Shown: piece by piece, positions 60,970-64,000 of the stretch
Layout: each line of letters begins with the position of its first letter
How positions within the stretch are numbered: position 1 is the first letter of the stretch
DNA from: Streptomyces pristinaespiralis
GTDB lineage: Bacteria; Actinomycetota; Actinomycetes; Streptomycetales; Streptomycetaceae
DNA length: 64,000 bases
Direction: 5' to 3'
NCBI RefSeq assembly: GCF_001278075.1
Contig: NZ_CP011340.1
Location: 6,073,501-6,137,500, forward strand
Notes under the pieces: generated by a model
Seen by the model: only the letters and a program-made list of their open reading frames with translations
Databases searched by the model: none
Told to the model about the DNA's origin: nothing
Made by a program: the position numbers and the translations under genes

Positions 60970-62199
60970 ATGCCCCTGGCGCTCCTCGCCCTCGCCGTGT
61001 CCGCCTTCGGCATCGGAACCACCGAATTCGTGATGATGGGCCTGCTGCCCAACGTCGCGGAGGACCTCGGCACCTCCGTGCCCACCGCGGGCCATCTCGT
61101 CTCGGCCTACGCCATCGGCGTCGTCATCGGCGCCCCGCTGCTCACCGGCCTCGGCTCCCGCGTGCCGCGCAAGCGGATGCTGCTGCTCCTGATGGCGCTG
61201 TTCACCGTCGGCAACCTGGCCTCCGCGCTCGCGCCCGGCTTCGGCACCCTCCTCGCGGGGCGCGTACTCGCCGGACTGCCGCACGGCGCGTTCTTCGGCG
61301 TCGGCGCCGTCGTCGCCGCACGGCTCGTGCGGGAGCACCGGCAGGCCCGTGCCGTCGCGACCATGTTCCTCGGACTCACCGTGGCCAACATCGTCGGCGT
61401 CCCCGCCGCGACCGCGCTCGGCCAGCAGCTCGGCTGGCGCGCGACGTTCCTCGTCGTGACGGCCATCGGCCTCGTCGCCATGGCCGCCCTGGCCCGCCTC
61501 GTGCCCGCCATGCCGCTCGACGCCCACCAGGGCATCGGCCGCGAGCTGCGCGCCCTGAGGGACCGGCAGGTGCTGCTCGGGCTGCTGACCGCCGTCTTCG
61601 GCTTCGCCGGAGTGTTCGCCGTGTACTCCTACCTCGCCTCGATGACGACCGAGGCCATCGGCCTGGGGGAGTCGTCCGTCACCCTCGTCCTCGCCCTGTT
61701 CGGCATCGGCATGACCCTCGGCGCGCTCGCCGCCGGCCCCCTCACCGACCGCGCGCTGCGGCCCACGCTCTACGGCTCCCTGACCGCGCTCGCGCTGGTC
61801 CTGGCCGCCTTCCCGTTCACCGTCCACGTCCCGTGGCTCGCGCTGACGACCGTCGTCGTCCTCGGCGCGGTCGGCTTCCTGACCACCACGCCGCTGCAGA
61901 TGCTGGTGATGCGCAAGGCCAAGGACGCCCCGACCCTCGCCTCCGCCTCGAACCACTCCGCCTTCAACCTCGCCAACGCCGGCGGCGCCTGGCTCGGCGG
62001 CGCGGCCATCGCGGCGGGCTGGGGCTGGACCTCCCCGGCGCTCGTCGGCGCGGTCCTCGCCGTCGTGGGTCTCGCGATCGCCGCCGTGGCCGGACTGCTC
62101 GACCGGGACCGCGACGGAAAGGGGGCCTCCCGCGTGATCGCGGGAAGCCCCCTCGCACCGGAGCGGATCAGCTCGTCGCCTCGCGCCAGCGGTTCGTGA
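60970..62199 (+). CDS. MFS exporter (DHA1, AraJ-like)
   Basis: 409 residues, about 12 transmembrane segments. AFGIGTTEFVMMGLLPNVAEDL in the first helix and the variant motif A GLGSRVPRKRMLLLLM, with GRVLAGLPHGAFFGVGAV in helix 4, fit the DHA1 subgroup with AraJ and YdhP. The last 35 residues are not membrane-like: they are read across a terminator-like hairpin (62121-62152) and across the end of the convergent nadE gene, overlapping it by 32 bases. The original stop codon may have been lost. Confidence 0.9.
   Translation: MPLALLALAVSAFGIGTTEFVMMGLLPNVAEDLGTSVPTAGHLVSAYAIGVVIGAPLLTGLGSRVPRKRMLLLLMALFTVGNLASALAPGFGTLLAGRVLAGLPHGAFFGVGAVVAARLVREHRQARAVATMFLGLTVANIVGVPAATALGQQLGWRATFLVVTAIGLVAMAALARLVPAMPLDAHQGIGRELRALRDRQVLLGLLTAVFGFAGVFAVYSYLASMTTEAIGLGESSVTLVLALFGIGMTLGALAAGPLTDRALRPTLYGSLTALALVLAAFPFTVHVPWLALTTVVVLGAVGFLTTTPLQMLVMRKAKDAPTLASASNHSAFNLANAGGAWLGGAAIAAGWGWTSPALVGAVLAVVGLAIAAVAGLLDRDRDGKGASRVIAGSPLAPERISSSPRASGS
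62121..62152. terminator. Hairpin terminator inside the exporter's last codons
   Basis: GGGGGCCTCCCGCG and CGCGGGAAGCCCCC pair with one mismatch around the loop TGAT. It would stop transcripts arriving from nadE on the minus strand and from the exporter on the plus strand. Its place inside an open frame is unusual. Confidence 0.65.
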
Positions 62200-63925
62200 T
62201 CGGCAGCCGCCGGTCCTTGCCGAAGCCCTTCGCCGAGATCTTGGTGCCCGGCGGGTACTGGCGCCGCTTGTACTCCGCCGTGTCCACCATCCGCAGTGTC
62301 TTCGTCACCAGCGCCTCGTCGAAGCCGGCCGCCACGATCGCGTCCTTGCCCTGGTCCCGGTCCACGTACAGCTCCAGGAGCCGGTCCAGCACGTCGTAGT
62401 CGGGCAGTGAGTCGGTGTCCACCTGCCCGGGGCGCAGCTCCGCGCTCGGGGGCTTGGTGATCGACGCCTCCGGGATCGGCGGGGTCTGGCCGCGTTCCGC
62501 CGCGGCGCGGTTGCGCCACTTGGCGAGCCGGAACACGGTCGTCTTGTAGACGTCCTTGATCGGCCCGTACGCCCCGACCGAGTCGCCGTAGAGCGTCGAA
62601 TACCCCACCGCCAGCTCGGACTTGTTGCCCGGCGCGAGGACGATGTGGCCCTCCTGGTTGGAGATCGCCATCAGCATCGTGCCGCGCAGCCGCGACTGGA
62701 GGTTCTCCTCCGCGAGCCCGGTCAGACCCAGCGAGCCCATGTAGGCGTCGAACATCGGCTCGATGGGCACGGTGCGGAAGTTCAGCCCCGTACGCCGTGC
62801 CAGTTCGGCCGCGTCGCCCTTGGAGTGGTCCGAGCTGTACTTCGACGGCATGGAGACGCCGTACACGTTCTGCGCGCCGAGCGCGTCGCAGGCGATCGCG
62901 GCGACCAGAGCGGAGTCGATGCCCCCGGACAGACCGATCAGCACGGACCGGAAACCGTTCTTGGCGGCGTACGCGCGCAGGCCGACCACCAGCGCCGAGT
63001 ACACCTCCTCGTCGTCGTCGAGCCGGTCGGCGTAACCGCCCGTCAGCTCGGCCTCGCACGCGGGCAGCGGCTCCTGCGACAGCACGACGCGGTCGATGCG
63101 GAGCCCGTCGTCCACGACGCCCTCGGGCGCGTCGGCGGCCGCCGCGGGCAGCTCGAGATCCAGTACGACGCTGCCCTCCGCGAACTGCGGTGCCCGCGCG
63201 ACGACCTCGCCGTCCGCCCCGACGACGATCGAGTCGCCGTCGAAGACCAGCTCGTCCTGTCCGCCGATCATCGCCAGGTACGCCGTGGTGCAGCCGGCCT
63301 CCTGGGCGCGCTTGCGCACCAGCTCGAGGCGGGTGTCGTCCTTCTCGCGCTCGTACGGCGAGGCGTTGATCGAGATCAGCAGCCCGGCCTTCGCGCTGCG
63401 CGCCGCGGGCACCCGGCCGCCGTCCTGCCAGAGGTCCTCGCAGATCGCGAGCGCCACGTCGACGCCGTGGACCCGGATCACCGGCATGGTGTCGCCCGGC
63501 ACGAAGTAGCGGAACTCGTCGAAGACGCCGTAGTTGGGGAGGTGGTGCTTGGCGAAGCTGAGCGCCACCTCGCCGCGGTGCAGCACGGCGGCGGCGTTGC
63601 GCGGGGACCCGGCGGGCTGACCGTACCGGGGCCGGCCCGTCTCCGAACGGTCCAGGTAGCCGACGATCACGGGGAGTTCGCCGAACCCCTCGGAGTCCAG
63701 GCGGGCGGCGAGCGCGCGCAGCGTGGCGCGGGACGCTTCGACGAAGGACGAACGCAGTGCGAGGTCCTCGACGGGGTAGCCGGTCAGCACCATCTCGGGG
63801 AAGGCGACCAGATGCGCCCCCTGCTCGGCGGCGTGCCGGGTCCAGTGCACGATCGCCTCGGCGTTGCCGGCGAGGTCACCGACGGTCGAGTCGATCTGAT
63901 TCAGAGCGAGGCGTAGTTGAGGCAC
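62168..63925 (-). CDS. nadE: Glutamine-dependent NAD+ synthetase
   Basis: 585 residues in two parts. The N-terminal nitrilase-type glutaminase has the Glu-Lys-Cys triad: AFPEMVLTGYP (Glu44), KHHLPNYGVFDE and ALAICEDLW. The C-terminal amidotransferase has the PP-loop LSGGIDSALVAAI and SSDHSKGDAAELAR. The enzyme makes NAD+ from deamido-NAD+, ATP and glutamine-derived ammonia, the last step of NAD synthesis. The GTG at 63925 is preceded by TACACT six bases upstream, so it is probably leaderless; the frame extends further upstream but without conserved sequence. Confidence 0.95.
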   Translation of the reverse strand: MPQLRLALNQIDSTVGDLAGNAEAIVHWTRHAAEQGAHLVAFPEMVLTGYPVEDLALRSSFVEASRATLRALAARLDSEGFGELPVIVGYLDRSETGRPRYGQPAGSPRNAAAVLHRGEVALSFAKHHLPNYGVFDEFRYFVPGDTMPVIRVHGVDVALAICEDLWQDGGRVPAARSAKAGLLISINASPYEREKDDTRLELVRKRAQEAGCTTAYLAMIGGQDELVFDGDSIVVGADGEVVARAPQFAEGSVVLDLELPAAAADAPEGVVDDGLRIDRVVLSQEPLPACEAELTGGYADRLDDDEEVYSALVVGLRAYAAKNGFRSVLIGLSGGIDSALVAAIACDALGAQNVYGVSMPSKYSSDHSKGDAAELARRTGLNFRTVPIEPMFDAYMGSLGLTGLAEENLQSRLRGTMLMAISNQEGHIVLAPGNKSELAVGYSTLYGDSVGAYGPIKDVYKTTVFRLAKWRNRAAAERGQTPPIPEASITKPPSAELRPGQVDTDSLPDYDVLDRLLELYVDRDQGKDAIVAAGFDEALVTKTLRMVDTAEYKRRQYPPGTKISAKGFGKDRRLPITNRWREATS

Positions 63926-64000
63926 GGGCCCAGTGTAATCGTCTTTCTGACGCGATGTCCCTCCGGGTGATGCGCGGCACATCACAGAAGGGCCCGGCGG

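Overview
The window looks like Streptomyces chromosome, or a very close actinomycete. GC is about 72% in ordinary genes. GTG and TTG starts are common, several genes have a TANNNT hexamer 5-7 bases before the start codon (leaderless transcripts), and the families are typical of the group: XRE/DUF5753 with DUF397, a SARP-type AfsR-like regulator, an F420-dependent reductase, DUF6083, and a Tat-exported PhoD. No tRNA, CRISPR array, replication origin or intact integrase was seen.

Left end (1-2606): a membrane protein gene cut by the window edge, a MerR regulator with a characteristic 19-bp-spacer promoter, a Uma2-family nuclease-like protein, and the RNase P RNA gene rnpB.

Island (2607-29157): the last 27 bases of rnpB occur again exactly at 29158-29184, and a 25/27 copy lies at 27581-27607. 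The DNA between is therefore best read as one or two integrated elements that used the rnpB 3' end as attachment site. The exact outer copy is followed at once by a strong bidirectional terminator, probably the original rnpB terminator, now 26.6 kb away. The first segment is a large candidate antiphage locus on the + strand: a Ser/Thr kinase, a DrmD-like SNF2 helicase, a giant N6-adenine methyltransferase, a 2403-residue YprA-family (DUF1998) helicase with a C-terminal restriction-nuclease-like fold, a RelE-fold/UvrD helicase, and a PUA/EVE-CBS-HEPN protein. A regulatory triplet (DUF397, XRE/DUF5753, HATPase) interrupts it. The set shares parts with class 1 DISARM (SNF2 helicase plus adenine methylase) and with Druantia (large YprA-type helicase), but lacks recognisable drmB, drmC, pglZ or druH genes. 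The second segment holds an IS701-like transposase scrap and a Fic toxin with a Phd-VbhA-like antitoxin.

Core region (29206-54600): mostly ordinary chromosomal genes. These are a small secreted protein, DUF6083 protein, MazG-like pyrophosphohydrolase, SDR, PhoD phosphatase, Gfo/Idh/MocA oxidoreductase, two exporters, Rsm22-type methyltransferase, TetR regulator, primase-like protein, lipoprotein, PhzF protein, methionine aminopeptidase, F420 reductase, M50 protease, AfsR-like regulator and a DrrAB-type ABC exporter. A dead hmuV-like ATPase relic lies near an intact haem oxygenase that carries an iron-box-like site. Two mosaic palindromic repeats and a 94-bp tandem repeat fill intergenic gaps.

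Right end (53620-64000): a zinc-ribbon/membrane protein pair is divergent from a SEL1/TPR-CHAT protease-like protein. Then come a cupin, panB (pantothenate synthesis), an endonuclease/exonuclease/phosphatase protein, an MFS exporter and nadE (glutamine-dependent NAD synthetase). All assignments come from reading motifs; no database search was run.
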